A stretch of 9,129 nt of DNA from Candidatus Luteimonas excrementigallinarum (GCA_019115725.1 DXCY01000055.1:1-9129), one strand, 5' to 3'; shown: positions 1-6,851, counted from the first letter of the stretch. The notes: generated by a model from the sequence alone, not told the origin. A program made the numbers and translations.

Positions 1-1443
1 ACCAGCGACTGGATGAAGCTGGAGCAGGAGCGCGGCATCTCGGTCACCAGCTCGGTGATGCAGTTCCCCTACGGCGAGCACATCGTCAACCTGCTCGACA
101 CCCCCGGACACGCCGACTTCGGCGAGGACACCTACCGCGTGCTGACCGCGGTGGACTCGGCGCTGATGGTGATCGACGTGGCCCGCGGCGTGGAGGAGCG
201 CACCATCAAGCTGATGGAGGTGTGCCGCATGCGCGACACGCCGATCATGACCTTCATCAACAAGCTCGACCGGGAGGGCCGCGAGCCGATCGAACTGCTG
301 GACGAGGTGGAGAGCGTGCTGGGCATCCAGTGCGCGCCAGTGACCTGGCCGATCGGCATGGGCAAGGGCCTCAAGGGCGTGGTGCACCTGCTGACCGGCG
401 AGGTGCACCTGTACGAGAGCGGGCGCAAGTTCACCCGCCAGGACTCCACCATCCTGCCGTCGATCGACGATCCGGAACTGGAACAGCGGATCGGCGCCCA
501 GGCGCTGGCCAATCTGCGCGACGAACTGGAACTGGTGCAGGGTGCCAGCCACCCGTTCGATCTGGACGAATACCTGGCCGCACGCCAGACACCGGTGTTC
601 TTCGGCTCGGCGGTGAACAACTTCGGCGTGCAGCCGCTGCTGGACTTCTTCGTCCGCCACGCGCCGCCGCCGCAGCCGCGGCCGACCACCGGGCGCGATG
701 TGGCGCCGGACGAAGACCGGCTCACCGGCTTCGTGTTCAAGATCCAGGCCAACATGGATCCGCAGCACCGCGACCGCGTGGCTTTCATGCGGGTGTGTTC
801 GGGCCGCTTCGAAGCCGGGATGAAGGCCTTCCACGTGCGCAGCGGCAAGGACATGAAGCTGGCCAACGCGCTGACCTTCATGGCCAGCGACCGCGAGATC
901 GCGGCCGAAGCCTGGCCGGGCGATGTGATCGGCATCCACAACCACGGCACCATCTCGATCGGCGATACCTTCACCGAGGGCGAGCAGCTTTCGTTCACCG
1001 GCATCCCGAGCTTCGCCCCGGAGCTGTTCCGCCGCGCCCGGCTGCGCGATCCGCTGCGCCTGAAGCAGCTGCAGAAGGGCCTGGCCCAGCTGTCCGAAGA
1101 AGGCGCCACCCAGTTCTTCCGCCCGCTGATGGGCAACGACCTGATCCTCGGCGCGGTGGGCGTGCTGCAGTTCGACGTGGCCGCCTACCGGCTCAAGGCC
1201 GAATACGGCGTGGACGCGATCTTCGAACAGGTCGGCGTGGTGACCACCCGCTGGGTGCACTGCGACGACGAGAAGAAGCTGGAAGAGTTCCGCGACAAGA
1301 ACGCCGTCAACCTGGGCATCGACGCGGCCGGCGAGCTGGTGTACCTGGCGCCGACCCGGGTCAACCTGCAGCTGGCCCAGGAACGCTGGCCGGATATCCG
1401 CTTCGACGCCACCCGCGAACACGCCCACATGACCGCCGAATAA
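1..1443 (+). CDS. prfC: Peptide chain release factor 3 (RF3), 5'-truncated by the window edge
   Basis: RF3 is a cytoplasmic translational GTPase that removes RF1/RF2 from the ribosome after peptide release. The reading frame is open from base 1 (T-S-D-W-M...), so the ATG at 13 is an internal Met and not the start. Aligned from memory with E. coli RF3 (529 aa), about 55 N-terminal residues, including the P-loop (G1), lie outside the window; 480 codons remain, so the full protein would be about 535 aa. Visible GTPase motifs are the switch I segment RGISVTSSVMQF, G3 DTPGHADF (D codon at 97), G4 NKLD (259-270) and a G5-like GSAV (604-615). Domain II and the RF3 C-terminal domain follow, ending in a normal TAA stop. 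No frameshift or missing motif is seen in the part present. The SDW-x8-RGIS context separates RF3 from the related EF-G. Confidence 0.97.
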   Translation, partial: TSDWMKLEQERGISVTSSVMQFPYGEHIVNLLDTPGHADFGEDTYRVLTAVDSALMVIDVARGVEERTIKLMEVCRMRDTPIMTFINKLDREGREPIELLDEVESVLGIQCAPVTWPIGMGKGLKGVVHLLTGEVHLYESGRKFTRQDSTILPSIDDPELEQRIGAQALANLRDELELVQGASHPFDLDEYLAARQTPVFFGSAVNNFGVQPLLDFFVRHAPPPQPRPTTGRDVAPDEDRLTGFVFKIQANMDPQHRDRVAFMRVCSGRFEAGMKAFHVRSGKDMKLANALTFMASDREIAAEAWPGDVIGIHNHGTISIGDTFTEGEQLSFTGIPSFAPELFRRARLRDPLRLKQLQKGLAQLSEEGATQFFRPLMGNDLILGAVGVLQFDVAAYRLKAEYGVDAIFEQVGVVTTRWVHCDDEKKLEEFRDKNAVNLGIDAAGELVYLAPTRVNLQLAQERWPDIRFDATREHAHMTAE

Positions 1444-1447
1444 CAGC

Positions 1448-1468
1448 CCGGGGCCCGCGAGGCCCCGG
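1448..1468 (+). terminator. GC hairpin just after prfC, possible terminator
   Basis: A perfect 8-bp stem, CCGGGGCC (1448-1455) with GGCCCCGG (1461-1468), and a 5-base loop begins 5 bases after the prfC stop codon. There is no T-tract after it (the next bases are TGGCTACACAG). It could therefore be a U-less intrinsic terminator or simply a 3'-end-protecting hairpin. Confidence 0.5.
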
Positions 1469-1472
1469 TGGC

Positions 1473-1501
1473 TACACAGTACGGTCGCGTACGGCCATAA
1501 T
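1473..1501 (+). promoter_or_regulatory. Candidate sigma-70 promoter of trhA with tandem GTACGG hexamers
   Basis: TACACA (1473-1478; 4 of 6 matches to TTGACA), a 17-base spacer and CATAAT (1496-1501; 5 of 6 to TATAAT) would start transcription near 1508, about 23 bases before the trhA ATG. Two GTACGG hexamers (1479-1484 and 1489-1494) lie in the spacer exactly 10 bases apart, one helical turn. This arrangement would suit an operator, but no known regulator site is recognised. Confidence 0.4.
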
Positions 1502-1530
1502 CGCCGGGCAGCTCCCACCCAGGCCAGGCC

Positions 1531-2184
1531 ATGTCCGCCCTCTCCCTGTCCACGCGCCAGCAGCGCGAGGAATTCGCCAACGCCTTCACCCACGGCGCCG
1601 CCGCCCTGGCGGCGCTGGTGGCCGGCACGGTGTTGATCACCCTGGCCGCCATCCATGGCGACGGCTGGCAGCTGGGCGCGGCCATCGTGTTCGCCACCAG
1701 CCTGCTGCTGCTCTACCTGGCCTCCACCCTGTACCACGCGTTCCAGCAGCCCGTGCTCAAGGGCCGGCTGAAGGTGTTCGACCACTGCGCGATCTACCTG
1801 CTGATCGCCGGCACCTATACGCCGTTCACCCTGATCGGGCTGCGCGGGCCGTGGGGCTGGAGCCTGTTTGCCACCATCTGGGCGCTGGCGCTGGCCGGAG
1901 TGGTGTTCAAGCTGTTTTTCACCGGCCGCTTCAAGCGCCTGTCCACCCTTATCTACGTGGCCATGGGCTGGCTGGTGCTGGTAGCGATCAAGCCGGTGCT
2001 GGCCTCGCTGGATGCCTGGACCTTCGGCTGGCTGGTGGCCGGCGGGCTGTTCTACACCCTGGGCACGGTGTTCTACCACCGCCAGTCGATTCCCTATTCG
2101 CACGCAATCTGGCACCTGTTCTGCATTGGCGGCAGCGGGTGCCACTACGTGGCGGTGATGGCGCAGGTCGTGACCCCGGCCTGA
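1531..2184 (+). CDS. trhA: Hemolysin III family (PAQR / TrhA) inner-membrane protein
   Basis: This 217-residue protein matches the bacterial hemolysin III family, part of the PAQR superfamily of seven-helix membrane proteins (E. coli TrhA/YqfA is 219 aa). Seen: the EEFANAFTHG segment (residues 13-22), STLYHAF with H69, DHCAIYLLIAGTYTPF (84-99) and HAIWHLF with H191 and H195. H69 and the late H-x3-H pair are the residues that bind zinc in PAQR structures, and D84 also lies in a conserved segment. Hydrophobic segments are spread through the chain. The family name comes from a haemolytic activity reported in Bacillus; a role in membrane lipid balance has been proposed, and the true substrate is uncertain. 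The chosen ATG fits the family N-terminus, although only weak AGG triplets precede it. It is preceded by its own candidate promoter, so it is probably not cotranscribed with prfC. Confidence 0.93.
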   Translation: MSALSLSTRQQREEFANAFTHGAAALAALVAGTVLITLAAIHGDGWQLGAAIVFATSLLLLYLASTLYHAFQQPVLKGRLKVFDHCAIYLLIAGTYTPFTLIGLRGPWGWSLFATIWALALAGVVFKLFFTGRFKRLSTLIYVAMGWLVLVAIKPVLASLDAWTFGWLVAGGLFYTLGTVFYHRQSIPYSHAIWHLFCIGGSGCHYVAVMAQVVTPA

Positions 2185-2187
2185 AGA

Positions 2188-2219
2188 CAGCGGGTCTATC
2201 ATGAAGCTTCCACCCGCTG
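2188..2219 (+). repeat. Perfect 8-bp inverted repeat between trhA and the lipoprotein gene
   Basis: CAGCGGGT (2188-2195) pairs perfectly with ACCCGCTG (2212-2219) around a 16-base loop; the loop itself holds the palindrome GAAGCTTC (2203-2210). It starts 4 bases after the trhA stop and ends 14 bases before the lipoprotein ATG at 2234. No T-run follows. It may be a terminator or an RNA processing or stability element. Confidence 0.45.
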
Positions 2220-2233
2220 CCGGATGCGCCCCC

Positions 2234-2611
2234 ATGAACGCCCTGCGCCTGCTGATTCCCGCCTGCCTGCTGCTCGCTGCCTGCCAGGCGGAGCCCCCTG
2301 CGCCCGCGGCCGAACCCGCTCCGTCCGCACCGGACCCCGCGCGCGAAGCCGAGCTGTCCGCAGATGGCGACGTGGTTGCCAGCTATACCTGCGCCGAAGG
2401 CAACCGGGTGGAACTGGTCCGCGACGGACGCGTCGCCCGCCTCTGGCTCAGCGACGGGCGCATCATCCGCCTGGGCGAGATGGCCGGCAGCCAGCCGCGC
2501 ACCTGGTCCGACGTGGGGTTGCGCTTCATCATCGACGGCGATTTCATCGAGCTGAGCCAGTCCAACGGCGAGCGCAACCTGGCCTGCGAACCGGACGGGC
2601 AGGCCGGGTAA
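2234..2611 (+). CDS. Small lipoprotein with an MliC-like C-terminal domain
   Basis: A 125-residue lipoprotein. The start at 2234 is preferred over the in-frame ATG at 2201: it gives a compact type II signal peptide (MNALRLLIPACLLLAAC) with lipobox LAAC and lipidated C17, whereas the upstream ATG lies inside an inverted repeat and would add 11 unneeded residues. Q18 at +2 predicts sorting to the outer membrane. A Pro/Ala/Glu-rich linker (19-38) leads to a globular part (about 48-120) beginning YTCAEGNRVEL and ending NLACEP. The two cysteines, C53 and C118, sit as in the disulfide of MliC/PliC-type inhibitors of c-type lysozyme, and the short beta-strand spacing is similar. Inference: MliC-like fold. 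However, the protein has no lysine, and inhibitory MliC proteins use a conserved Ser and Lys, so lysozyme inhibition is doubtful. Only a weak GGA (2222-2224) serves as ribosome binding site. Confidence 0.75.
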   Translation: MNALRLLIPACLLLAACQAEPPAPAAEPAPSAPDPAREAELSADGDVVASYTCAEGNRVELVRDGRVARLWLSDGRIIRLGEMAGSQPRTWSDVGLRFIIDGDFIELSQSNGERNLACEPDGQAG

Positions 2612-2649
2612 TCCGCCAGCGGCGCTGAATCGCCGGCAACGCGTTCACT

Positions 2650-2662
2650 CCGGTTATACCGG
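2650..2662 (+). repeat. Short palindrome CCGGT-TAT-ACCGG in the AsmA leader
   Basis: A 5-bp inverted repeat with a 3-base centre, 38 bases after the lipoprotein stop and 56 bases before the AsmA start. A near copy, CCGGT-TT-ACCGG, occurs at 8849-8860 in another intergenic region. It could be an operator or part of a weak hairpin. The evidence is only its symmetry and the second copy. Confidence 0.25.
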
Positions 2663-2671
2663 CCGCCGCCG

Positions 2672-2719
2672 ATGGTGGGGCCGGACCCCCAAGCAGCCCG
2701 GCCCCGCCGGGCCCACCAT
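2672..2719 (+). promoter_or_regulatory. Competing hairpins over the AsmA translation start
   Basis: ATGGTGGG (2672-2679) is the perfect complement of CCCACCAT (2712-2719), which contains the first two bases of the AsmA start codon. A second perfect 8-bp stem, GGGGCCGG (2677-2684) with CCGGCCCC (2698-2705), uses overlapping bases, so the two full stems exclude each other. The first would hide the start codon and its upstream flank. No clear Shine-Dalgarno sequence lies before 2718, which makes the structure the main visible feature of this initiation region. Confidence 0.4.
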
Positions 2720-4670
2720 GCCAGCGCCCACCCGCCCCCGGCCCGCAGCCCTTGCCGCCATCGTCAACCATCCGTGGCGCACCGCGGTCGCCGCGGTCGC
2801 GATCGCGCTGCTGGTCCTTGTGCTCATCTGGGACTGGAACTGGCTCAAGGGCCCGGTGGAGCGCACAGTCGAAGCGCGGACCGGGCGCAGTTTCGAGATC
2901 GGCGGCGATCTGGATGTGGACCTGGGCCGCACGATCACCGTCAGCGCCGATGCCCTGCACCTGGGCAATGCAGACTGGTCACCGGAGCCGGAGATGGCCC
3001 GCGTCGATCGCGCCCTCATCCGCCTGCACCTGCCCTCGCTGCTGCGGCGCCAGACCCTGATTCCGGCCATCGAACTGTCCAATCCGCGCCTGCGCCTGGA
3101 GATGGGCCCGGAGGGTGGCAACTGGAACCTGTTCGGCCCGCCGGGCGACGGTCCGCCGGCACGCATCGAGCGTCTGTGGATCGAAGGCGGCGAGCTGCTG
3201 TTCCTTTATCCGGCTGAGGACACCCGTATCGAAGTTGCCCTGGACAGCCGTGAATCCACACGTACCGGAAACGCCCCGCCGGTCGCAGTGGAAGGCAGCG
3301 GCCAGTGGCGCGGCAACGAGTTCGAAATGGAGGGCCGGATCGCCTCGCTGCTCGACCTGCAGCAGCAGGAGAGCGGAAGCGGCTACGGAATCGACCTCCA
3401 GGCCCGGGCCGGACGTACCCGCGCCCATGCCCGCGGGCTGCTGTTCAATCCGTTCCAGCTGCAGCGCTTCGACCTGCAGATGCAGCTGTCCGGCGGAAAC
3501 CTGGCCGACCTGTACCCGCTGCTGGGCGTGGCCCTGCCCGACACGCCGCCCTATGCGCTGGATGGCCGCTTCGGCCGCGAGGGCAATGTCTGGACCTATC
3601 GTGACTTCAGCGGCGAAGTGGGAGACAGCGACCTTGGCGGCGAGGTGACGGTGACCGTGGGCGGTGAGCGGCCGCACTTCGCCGCCGACCTGGTCTCCGG
3701 GATGCTGGATTTCGACGATCTGGCCGGCATGGTCGGCGCGGCGCCGGCCTCGGGCCCGGACGACACCAGCAATCCGGAACTGGAGGCCCGCGCCGAGCAG
3801 CGCGCGGCCGCCGGCAAGGTACTGCCGGATACGCCCTACGCGCTGGAGAAGCTGCGGGCGATGGATGCCGACGTGCGCCTGCGCGCCACCCGCATCGAAT
3901 CGCCGGTGCTGCCGCTGGACAACATGGATGCCCACTTGGCGCTGGACAACGGGGTGCTGACGCTGCGGCCGCTGGCGTTCGGCATGGCCAGCGGACGGAT
4001 CGACTCGGTCATCCACATGGATGCGAGCGCGGAAACCATCCAGACCCGACTGGATGCGGACATCAGCGGGCTGGAACTGCAACAGCTGTTCCCCACGCCC
4101 GAAGCTGCGCAGGACGCGCTGGGGTCGCTCAGCGGGAAGATTTCTCTCGCCGGCACCGGCAATTCAGTGGCTGGCATGCTCGGCAGTGCCAACGGCGACG
4201 TGGCAGTGGGCATGGGCAGCGGCCAGGTCAGCAACCTGGTGCTGGAGCTGGCCGGGATCGACATCTTCGAAGCGCTACGCTTTCTCATCACCGGCGATCG
4301 CCTGGTTCCGGTGCGCTGCGCCTTTGCCGACTTCGGCGTCGAGAACGGCGTGATGCAGTCCCGGGCGCTCGCCTTCGATACCACCGACACATTGATCGTC
4401 GGCGAAGGCAGCATCAACCTGGACCAGGAGACCCTGGATCTGGAACTGCGGCCGCGGCCCAAGGACCGCAGTCTGCTGAGCCTGCGTTCGCCGCTGGTGA
4501 TCGACGGCACCTTCGCCGATCCCGGCTTCCGCCCGGACATGGGACGACTCGGCGTGCGCGGCGCGATCGCCCTGGCGCTGACCAGCATCGCCCCACCTGC
4601 GGCGCTGCTGGCCACGCTGGAACTCGGCCCCGGCGAAGACGCCGGCTGCGGCGGGGAATACGCCGAATAG
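2718..4670 (+). CDS. AsmA family envelope protein, 650 aa
   Basis: The protein has the layout of the medium-sized AsmA family (COG2982; compare E. coli YhjG, about 690 aa, and YicH, about 570 aa): a short cytoplasmic N-terminus, one transmembrane helix (about 22-38, AVAAVAIALLVLVLIW), and a long periplasmic beta-rich region. The N-terminal AsmA signature follows the helix (GRSFEIGGDLDVDLGRTITV, then IELSNPRLRLE and a GNWNLF segment). The conserved C-terminal AsmA domain covers roughly 467-607 (LSGKISLAGTG..., GSANGDVAVGMGSG, then FADFGVENGVM and LDLELRPRPKD). Large relatives (TamB, YhdP, YdbH) carry phospholipids between the membranes; the function of the medium-sized members is unclear, so only a role in the envelope is inferred. 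The start at 2718 is the one that leaves a short basic tail before the helix. It ends convergently, 2 bases from the stop of the CBS-domain gene on the other strand. Confidence 0.9.
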   Translation: MPAPTRPRPAALAAIVNHPWRTAVAAVAIALLVLVLIWDWNWLKGPVERTVEARTGRSFEIGGDLDVDLGRTITVSADALHLGNADWSPEPEMARVDRALIRLHLPSLLRRQTLIPAIELSNPRLRLEMGPEGGNWNLFGPPGDGPPARIERLWIEGGELLFLYPAEDTRIEVALDSRESTRTGNAPPVAVEGSGQWRGNEFEMEGRIASLLDLQQQESGSGYGIDLQARAGRTRAHARGLLFNPFQLQRFDLQMQLSGGNLADLYPLLGVALPDTPPYALDGRFGREGNVWTYRDFSGEVGDSDLGGEVTVTVGGERPHFAADLVSGMLDFDDLAGMVGAAPASGPDDTSNPELEARAEQRAAAGKVLPDTPYALEKLRAMDADVRLRATRIESPVLPLDNMDAHLALDNGVLTLRPLAFGMASGRIDSVIHMDASAETIQTRLDADISGLELQQLFPTPEAAQDALGSLSGKISLAGTGNSVAGMLGSANGDVAVGMGSGQVSNLVLELAGIDIFEALRFLITGDRLVPVRCAFADFGVENGVMQSRALAFDTTDTLIVGEGSINLDQETLDLELRPRPKDRSLLSLRSPLVIDGTFADPGFRPDMGRLGVRGAIALALTSIAPPAALLATLELGPGEDAGCGGEYAE

Positions 4671-4672
4671 CT

Positions 4673-5104
4673 TCAGCCCGCGATGTAACTGTGCAGCTGT
4701 TCCAGCTCGATCTGCTGGTCTTCGATCACCGCCTTGACCAGGTCGCCGATCGACACCAGGCCCAGCACCGTCCCGCCGGCATCCACCACCGGCAGGTGGC
4801 GGATCCGCTGGCGGGTCACGATCTCCATGCAATGGGGCACGTGATCATCCAGGCCCACGGTGACCACCTCGCGGGTCATGATGTCGCGCACCGGCGTGGT
4901 CTTTGACGACAGCCCTTCCAGCACCACCTTGCGCGCATAGTCGCGCTCGGAAAACATCCCTTCCAGGGTGCTTCCGCGCATCACCAGCACCGACCCCACC
5001 TGCCTGCTTGCCATGAGCCGGACCGCGTCGATCACCGCTGCGTCCGGGTCAATGGCAAACACCTCATGCCCCTTCACCTCCAGCAGATGCCTGACGGTTC
5101 GCAT
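4673..5104 (-). CDS. Tandem CBS-domain protein, 143 aa
   Basis: A stand-alone CBS pair (Bateman module), a fold that binds adenine nucleotides such as AMP, ATP or NAD. CBS1 covers about residues 14-60 and CBS2 about 78-130. Each carries the Ser-x-x-Asp ribose/phosphate motif of nucleotide-binding CBS domains: GMFSERD (S52-D55) and GLVSIGD (S118-D121). The second half has the family segment RIRHLPVVD. The start (MRTVRHLLEVKG) is set by an ideal GGAGGAG six bases upstream; a longer frame reaching back to 5227 would only overprint the glycosyltransferase gene. The first 41 bases overlap the end of that gene, so the two are almost certainly cotranscribed and perhaps translationally coupled. No effector domain is attached, so the protein probably acts on a partner; which one is unknown. 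Confidence 0.92.
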   Translation of the reverse strand: MRTVRHLLEVKGHEVFAIDPDAAVIDAVRLMASRQVGSVLVMRGSTLEGMFSERDYARKVVLEGLSSKTTPVRDIMTREVVTVGLDDHVPHCMEIVTRQRIRHLPVVDAGGTVLGLVSIGDLVKAVIEDQQIELEQLHSYIAG

Positions 5105-6092
5105 CGTGCACTCCTCCGGTTGACTGGGTTGCGCCCAACTGTACCCGTTCCGCAGGAAGCCAGGCATCCACCAGGTACAGGGGTCGCTGCTTGGACTCCA
5201 GGTACAGCCGGCCCAGGTACTCGCCAATCAGGCCCAGGGCAATCAGCTGGGTGCCGCCGAGAAACAGGATCACCGCCATCATCGTTGGCCAGCCGGCCAC
5301 CGCATCGCCGTACAGCAGCGCTTTGAAGATGATCCACACCCCGTAACCGAACGCCGCCAGCGCGGTTACCAGGCCCACGTAGGTGGCCACGCGCAGCGGC
5401 ACCGTGGAAAAGCTGGTGACCCCTTCCAGGGCGAAGTTCCACAGCCGCCACACGCTGTACTTGCTGTGGCCAGCCGCACGCGGCTGGCGCTCATAGGGAA
5501 TGGCGATGCGGTTGAAGCCGATCCACCCGAACAGCCCCTTCATGAAGCGGTGCCGCTCGCGCAGCTCGCGCAGCGCCGCCAGCGCGCGCGGCGAGAGCAG
5601 GCGGAAGTCGCCGGTATCCACCGGGATCGGGGTTTTCGACAGCCGCTGCATCAGCCGGTAGAAGCCGTGCGCGGAGGCCTTCTTGAACCAGCCCTCGCCC
5701 TCGCGCACGGTGCGGGTGCCGTAAACATCGTCATAGCCCTCGCGCCAGCGGGCGACGAACGCGGGCGCCAGCTCCGGCGGATCCTGGCCGTCGGCATCCA
5801 GGATCAGCGCAGCGCCCTCCTCCACCAGATCCAGGCCGGCAGTGAGCGCCGCCTCCTTGCCAAAGTTGCGCGACAGGCGCAGCAGCGACACTCGCCGGTC
5901 TCCCGAGGCAATGCCCTGCATCACATGCCAGGTGCCGTCCGTGCTGCCATCGTCCACATACAGCACCCGGCCCTGCACGTCATGCTCGCGCAATAACTGG
6001 TCAAGCACCGCGGCAATGCGCGGATGCAGTGCGGGCAGCGCCTCGGCCTCGTTCCAGGCCGCCACCACCATCGTCAAAAGGTTTCCGGACAT
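5064..6092 (-). CDS. Membrane-anchored family 2 glycosyltransferase (GtrB/DPM1-like)
   Basis: A 342-residue GT2 enzyme with a GT-A catalytic domain and two C-terminal membrane helices, the arrangement of polyprenyl-phosphate glycosyltransferases such as GtrB, ArnC and DPM synthase-like proteins. Visible motifs: VVAAWNEAEALP (9-20), YVDDGSTDGT (45-54), LSRNFGKEAALTAGLD (73-88), the metal-binding DADGQDPPE with D99 and D101, and DTGDFRLLS (159-167), followed by RHRFMKGLFGWIGF. Predicted helices lie at about 232-256 and 269-297. Likely reaction: transfer of a sugar from a nucleotide sugar to undecaprenyl phosphate on the inner face of the membrane. The sugar and final acceptor cannot be read from the sequence, and no flippase or GtrA gene is adjacent. 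The gene follows mtgA after 28 bases, with an AGGATGGGG before the ATG. Its C-terminal tail runs about 40 residues past the second helix; the last part overlaps the CBS gene. Confidence 0.9.
   Translation of the reverse strand: MSGNLLTMVVAAWNEAEALPALHPRIAAVLDQLLREHDVQGRVLYVDDGSTDGTWHVMQGIASGDRRVSLLRLSRNFGKEAALTAGLDLVEEGAALILDADGQDPPELAPAFVARWREGYDDVYGTRTVREGEGWFKKASAHGFYRLMQRLSKTPIPVDTGDFRLLSPRALAALRELRERHRFMKGLFGWIGFNRIAIPYERQPRAAGHSKYSVWRLWNFALEGVTSFSTVPLRVATYVGLVTALAAFGYGVWIIFKALLYGDAVAGWPTMMAVILFLGGTQLIALGLIGEYLGRLYLESKQRPLYLVDAWLPAERVQLGATQSTGGVHDANRQASAGGEGA
5111..5117 (-). promoter_or_regulatory. Strong Shine-Dalgarno of the CBS-domain gene, inside the glycosyltransferase gene
   Basis: On the minus strand the bases read GGAGGAG, followed by six bases and the ATG at 5104. 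This is the strongest ribosome binding site in the window, and it decides the CBS start against the longer in-frame alternative. Confidence 0.8.
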
Positions 6093-6120
6093 CGCCCCAT
6101 CCTAACCGCCTGATGCGACT

Positions 6121-6837
6121 CTACGGCGTCAGCTGCTGCAGATACGCCTCACCGCCGATCTGCCGCATCTGCCGCTGGATCTGGCCGGTGCGCCGCTGCA
6201 CATAGGGCCCCGGACTGGCGGCGCTGTAGCGGCGGGGGCTGGGCAGCACCGCGGCCAGGCGGGCGGCTTCCGCATTCGACAGCGCATCGGCATCCTTGCC
6301 GAAGAACGTACGCGCCGCGGCCTGGGCGCCGTACACCCCGTCGCCGAACTCGGCCACGTTCACGTACATCTCCAGGATCCGCTGCTTGGGCCACAGCAGT
6401 TCCATCAACACCGTGTACCAGGCCTCCAGCCCCTTGCGCACCCAGCTGCGCCCGCTCCACAGGAACACGTTCTTGGCGGTCTGCTGGCTGATGGTGCTGG
6501 CGCCGCGCAGGCGTCCGCCCCGCGCCCGCTCCTCACGGGCGCGCTCGATCGCCTCCAGGTCGAACCCGTGGTGGATAGCGAAGTTCTGATCCTCCGCCGC
6601 AATCACCGCCAGCGGAAGGGCCGGCGCGATGCGGTCGAAGTCACGCCACTCCTGGCGCAGGCGGAACCCGCTGTCGCCCCGGGCCCAGGCCTGCAGCCGG
6701 TGCTCCACCATCACCATCGACACCGGCGGATCAATAAACCGCAGCGCCAGCACCTGCAGCACGCTGAACAGCACCAGCGCCAGCGGCGCCAGCAGCAGCC
6801 ATCGCCCCCAGCGGCGCCCGCGTCGGCGCGCCTTCAT
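6121..6837 (-). CDS. mtgA: Monofunctional peptidoglycan glycosyltransferase
   Basis: The 238-residue protein (E. coli MtgA is 242 aa) is a GT51 glycosyltransferase that polymerises lipid II into glycan strands at the periplasmic face of the inner membrane and has no transpeptidase domain. A basic N-terminus (KARRRGRRWGR) is followed by one membrane anchor (about 13-32). GT51 motifs are in order: AAEDQNFAIHHGFD with catalytic E82 (82-93), GASTISQQTAKNVFLW (112-127), RKGLEAWYT with the second conserved Glu E138, and KQRILEMYVNVAEFGDGVYGA (151-171), then the AARLAAVLPSPRRY segment. No key residue is missing. A GGGGAG lies about 9 bases before the ATG. It heads the minus-strand run with the glycosyltransferase and CBS genes and diverges from hslO across 124 bases. 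Confidence 0.96.
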   Translation of the reverse strand: MKARRRGRRWGRWLLLAPLALVLFSVLQVLALRFIDPPVSMVMVEHRLQAWARGDSGFRLRQEWRDFDRIAPALPLAVIAAEDQNFAIHHGFDLEAIERAREERARGGRLRGASTISQQTAKNVFLWSGRSWVRKGLEAWYTVLMELLWPKQRILEMYVNVAEFGDGVYGAQAAARTFFGKDADALSNAEAARLAAVLPSPRRYSAASPGPYVQRRTGQIQRQMRQIGGEAYLQQLTP

Positions 6838-6851
6838 CGTCCGCTCCCCGG

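Noticed and set aside
132..1136. 334-codon antisense frame across prfC
   Set aside because: Ser/Arg-rich composition with no domain or ribosome binding site; it is explained by codon bias of prfC.
222..2204. 660-codon open frame on the plus strand through prfC and trhA
   Set aside because: It runs in a shifted frame of two clear genes and encodes a low-complexity Arg/Ala/Gly/Pro-rich product, typical of GC-rich shadow frames.
2201..2233. Upstream ATG for the lipoprotein
   Set aside because: It lies in the loop of a strong inverted repeat and adds 11 residues before a complete lipoprotein signal peptide.
2650..2662. Member of a dispersed palindromic repeat family (with 8849-8860)
   Set aside because: Only two short and slightly different copies are present in the window, which is too little to claim a repeat family.
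2979..4082. 367-codon antisense frame inside the AsmA gene
   Set aside because: Gln/Arg/Gly/His-rich translation without motif or start signal; the AsmA frame on the other strand has coherent domains.
5105..5227. N-terminal extension of the CBS protein to an upstream ATG
   Set aside because: It would overprint the glycosyltransferase C-terminus and encodes a Trp/Cys/Pro-rich stretch unlike CBS proteins; the strong Shine-Dalgarno points to 5104.
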